This document shows, piece after piece, positions 6,869 through 8,882 of a DNA stretch of 8,882 nucleotides (positions are counted from its first letter, which is position 1; every line of letters starts with the position of its first letter). Under the pieces are notes generated by a model. It had not been told where the DNA came from, made no database searches, and saw only the letters and a list, made by a program, of their open reading frames with translations. Origin of the DNA: Candidatus Omnitrophota bacterium (lineage in GTDB: Bacteria; Omnitrophota; Gorgyraeia; 2-01-FULL-45-10); assembly GCA_026387115.1 (NCBI GenBank), contig JAPLMI010000039.1, positions 1 through 8,882 on the forward strand. Reading direction: 5' to 3'. The translations under genes and the position numbers were made by a program.

Positions 6869-7486
6869 ATGAAAATAACCAATGAAATGAAGACGGGACT
6901 GGTGGTGGTCGCAGGCCTTGCGGTCGGCGTTCTATTCTGGGTGAAGACGACCGATTTTAATTCAAGCCCCTACAAGATAAAGACATATTTCAATTACGCC
7001 GAGGGCGTCAAGATCGACTCCATAGTGAAGCTTGCAGGTATCGATATCGGCAGGGTGGAGAGCATAAAGTTTGACTACGTGCCCGAGACCAAGATTGAGC
7101 TTATCCTCTCTTTGGACAAAAAAGCGAAGATCCACGAAGACTCGCTGGCGTTCATATCGACTTCCGGCATGATAGGCGACGCCTATATCGGGATAACGCC
7201 GGGTTCGCCGGATAAGGCGTTTGTTAAGGACGGGGCTATCGTCATGAGCGAGGATCCGATCGAGATGAGAAAACTGATGAAGAAGGCGGACGCGATCTCC
7301 GAGAATCTCGACAAGACGCTCGTCGAAGTGAAGGCGCTCGCGCAAGGCATGAACGACGTCGTCAAAGGCAACAAGGACAGGATCGACGCGATAGCCTCCA
7401 ACATCGAAGCGACGGCCGCCAACTTCAAGGAATTCAGCGAGGATATAAAACAGCATCCGTGGAAATTGCTGATGAAGGGTAAATGA
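6869..7486 (+). CDS. mlaD: MlaD-family MCE-domain lipid-binding protein
   Basis: A complete protein of 205 residues, close to E. coli MlaD. An N-terminal membrane anchor (about 9-26) is followed by the MCE domain (about 35-112), with FNYAEGVKIDSIVKLAGIDIGRV (split; 41-63) and the SGMIGDAYIGITPG turn (99-112). MCE proteins form a hexameric ring on the periplasmic face and bind phospholipid. Residues about 130-195 are predicted helical or coiled-coil (KKADAISENLDKTLVEVKA, then IEATAANFKEFSEDI), and the protein ends in the common HPWKLLMKGK. A strong AAGGAG (6857-6862) precedes the ATG. The stop TGA overlaps the next gene's ATG (ATGA, 7483-7486). No mlaC or mlaA gene is seen in the window. Confidence 0.94.
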   Translation: MKITNEMKTGLVVVAGLAVGVLFWVKTTDFNSSPYKIKTYFNYAEGVKIDSIVKLAGIDIGRVESIKFDYVPETKIELILSLDKKAKIHEDSLAFISTSGMIGDAYIGITPGSPDKAFVKDGAIVMSEDPIEMRKLMKKADAISENLDKTLVEVKALAQGMNDVVKGNKDRIDAIASNIEATAANFKEFSEDIKQHPWKLLMKGK

Positions 7487-8882
7487 TCCCGAAATCCTTC
7501 AGACCTTTTCTGAATATCGCGATACTTCTTTTCGCAGGCCTCGCGCTCCTGGCGGCCTCATATTTCAGGTTATTGGATAATTACGAGCTTCAATCGCTCG
7601 ACCTGAGGTTCGTCCTCAGATACCCCAAAATCCCCACGACGGACAAGATCGTCTTTATTGAAATAGGCGAAGATACCATAGCGAAGCTGGGCCGGTTCCC
7701 GTTCGACAGGAACTATCACGCGATTCTCATAAAGGCGCTCGGCGAGTCCGGCGCCAGAATGATACTCTTCGACTTTCTTTTCAGCGAACCGCAGGAACAC
7801 GATAATGCGCTTGAATACGCCCTTAACCAGGCCGGCAATGTATATCTGCCGTACGCCTTCGATATCGATAAAGAGAAAAGCGGGCGGATTTTATCCGGCC
7901 GCGGCTATATCGCCAAATGCCTCGACGATCTTGCCCAAGAGGCGAAGGGGACCGGCCATATAAACATAGTGCCGGATCCCGACGGCAAATTCAGGAGGGT
8001 CCCCCTCTTTATAAAATATGAAGATACATCCTATCCTTACATCTCTTTCATAATGGGATGCGATTGTCTGGGGATGGGCTTAAAAGACGTTGAATTTAAT
8101 CCGGGCCGATACGTGAATTTAGGCGCTCACGCCAAGATCCCGCTCGACGAGAATTCAGAGATGATTGTGAACTTTTCCGGCAGGTGGGGCACCTCATACA
8201 GGCACTATTCATACGTAGATCTCCTCCAGTCGTATATCGCCAAGACGTCCGGGCAGAAGCCGATTCTCGCTCTATCCGATTTCAAAGACAAGATATGTAT
8301 AGTCGGATTGACCGCGACCGGGACGGGCGATGTCCATCCGAGCCCGTTCGAACCGATATATCCCGGCATGGGGGTCCACGCCGAAGTCATCAACTCGATG
8401 ATAAACAAAAATTACATCGCCCGCGCCTCGAGGGCCGTCAACCTGGCGATACTGATAGTTTTATCGCTTTTCATATCCCTCATAACGTTCAAGACGAAGC
8501 CGGTGAGGGGGTTGTTTGTGCTTCTTCTGGAGGTGTTCTTCTTTGGAGGGGCCGCGGTTTTCCTCTTCAATCTTTTCGGGATCTGGATAGACATGGTCTA
8601 TCCGATCCTCGCGATGGCGTTTCTTTACCTGGCGCTCACTTTATACAAATATGTCGCGGAATGGAAGAGAAGGCTCGTATTCGAGAACGAGCTCGGCATC
8701 GCCAAAAAGATCCAGGAGAGCTTCCTGCCGAAAAATTTGCCCGGGATAACAGGTATTGACATAGCGGTTTCAATGTTCACAGCCCGTCAGGTCGGAGGAG
8801 ATCTTTATGATTTCGTCGAATTCGGCGGGCAGCGATTGGGCGTGATGATAGGCGACGTTTCGGGTAAGGGCGTTCCGGCCAG
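7483..8882 (+). CDS. CHASE2-sensor SpoIIE/PP2C-type serine phosphatase (RsbU-like), 3' end outside window
   Basis: The first 466 residues are open to the right edge with no stop. A membrane helix (about 11-28) is followed by a periplasmic CHASE2 sensor domain (about 32-310); DLRFVLRYPKIPTTDKIVFIEIGEDT (split; 40-65), RILFDFLFSE-like AR..LFDFLFSEP (91-103) and the VHAEVINSMI segment (298-307) are typical. Three further helices (about 319-335, 343-366, 370-390), the usual CHASE2 arrangement, lead to a cytoplasmic linker (391-422). The SpoIIE/PP2C domain then begins: ARQVGGDLYDF (434-444) and GVMIGDVSGKGVPA (453-466) supply metal-binding Asp440 and Asp458. Such phosphatases remove phosphate from the STAS protein in response to a signal sensed outside. 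Its start overlaps the mlaD stop by 4 bp (ATGA), so it is coupled to the transporter genes. The likely substrate is the STAS protein at 4910-5242. Confidence 0.93.
   Translation, partial: MIPKSFRPFLNIAILLFAGLALLAASYFRLLDNYELQSLDLRFVLRYPKIPTTDKIVFIEIGEDTIAKLGRFPFDRNYHAILIKALGESGARMILFDFLFSEPQEHDNALEYALNQAGNVYLPYAFDIDKEKSGRILSGRGYIAKCLDDLAQEAKGTGHINIVPDPDGKFRRVPLFIKYEDTSYPYISFIMGCDCLGMGLKDVEFNPGRYVNLGAHAKIPLDENSEMIVNFSGRWGTSYRHYSYVDLLQSYIAKTSGQKPILALSDFKDKICIVGLTATGTGDVHPSPFEPIYPGMGVHAEVINSMINKNYIARASRAVNLAILIVLSLFISLITFKTKPVRGLFVLLLEVFFFGGAAVFLFNLFGIWIDMVYPILAMAFLYLALTLYKYVAEWKRRLVFENELGIAKKIQESFLPKNLPGITGIDIAVSMFTARQVGGDLYDFVEFGGQRLGVMIGDVSGKGVPA

Noticed and set aside
8184..8759. Open + strand frame of 191 codons near the right edge
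   Set aside because: It is an alternative frame of the CHASE2-SpoIIE gene, whose own frame shows clear domain motifs throughout; this one is rich in Arg and shows none.
1..8882. CRISPR arrays, tRNA or rRNA genes, insertion sequences, prophage or defence genes
   Set aside because: Looked for and not seen: there are no spaced direct repeats, transposase motifs or RNA-gene signatures.

Overview
The window is about 8.9 kb of tightly packed bacterial DNA with every gene on the + strand. It looks like a diderm (Gram-negative-type) bacterium, because it carries a lipid transporter of the Mla/MCE family that serves an outer membrane. Base composition is roughly balanced. Isoleucine ATA and arginine AGG codons are used heavily in all genes alike, so nothing looks recently transferred. 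The gene mix and codon habit would suit an uncultured lineage such as Omnitrophota, but that is a weak guess.

Region 1 (1-2105) holds the 3' end of folC, a complete mnmE, and a broken folE. folC and mnmE overlap by 14 bp and folE follows mnmE after 10 bp, so this is the tail of one transcription unit joining folate metabolism and tRNA modification. folE (GTP cyclohydrolase I) has a normal first 100 residues and a normal last 26 residues. Roughly 60 residues between them are missing, and the two parts are in different frames. It is either a pseudogene or an assembly error.

Region 2 (2106-2184) is the only intergenic gap of any size. It carries a very good sigma70-type promoter (TTGAAA, 17 bp, TATAAT) followed by a strong ribosome binding site.

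Region 3 (2185-8882) looks like one long operon of nine genes with gaps of 1-22 bp or a 4-bp overlap. In order they are: a DUF212/divergent PAP2 membrane protein; an L,D-transpeptidase with a LysM domain; accA; a serine-kinase-type ATPase (RsbW/SpoIIAB-like); a STAS anti-sigma-factor antagonist (RsbV/SpoIIAA-like); the Mla-type permease, ATPase and MCE protein; and a CHASE2-sensor SpoIIE/PP2C phosphatase that runs off the right edge. The last gene has no stop codon in the window.

The themes of region 3 are the cell envelope (peptidoglycan cross-linking, fatty-acid supply, lipid transport) and phospho-signalling. The most interesting point is that a full partner-switching set (kinase, STAS switch protein and sensor phosphatase) encloses an Mla lipid transporter, with no sigma factor in sight. 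In the E. coli Mla complex the fourth subunit, MlaB, is itself a STAS protein. This suggests that the STAS protein here could be a phosphorylation-controlled subunit of the transporter, so that a membrane sensor could gate lipid traffic directly. That is an inference from gene order and motifs, not a demonstrated fact.
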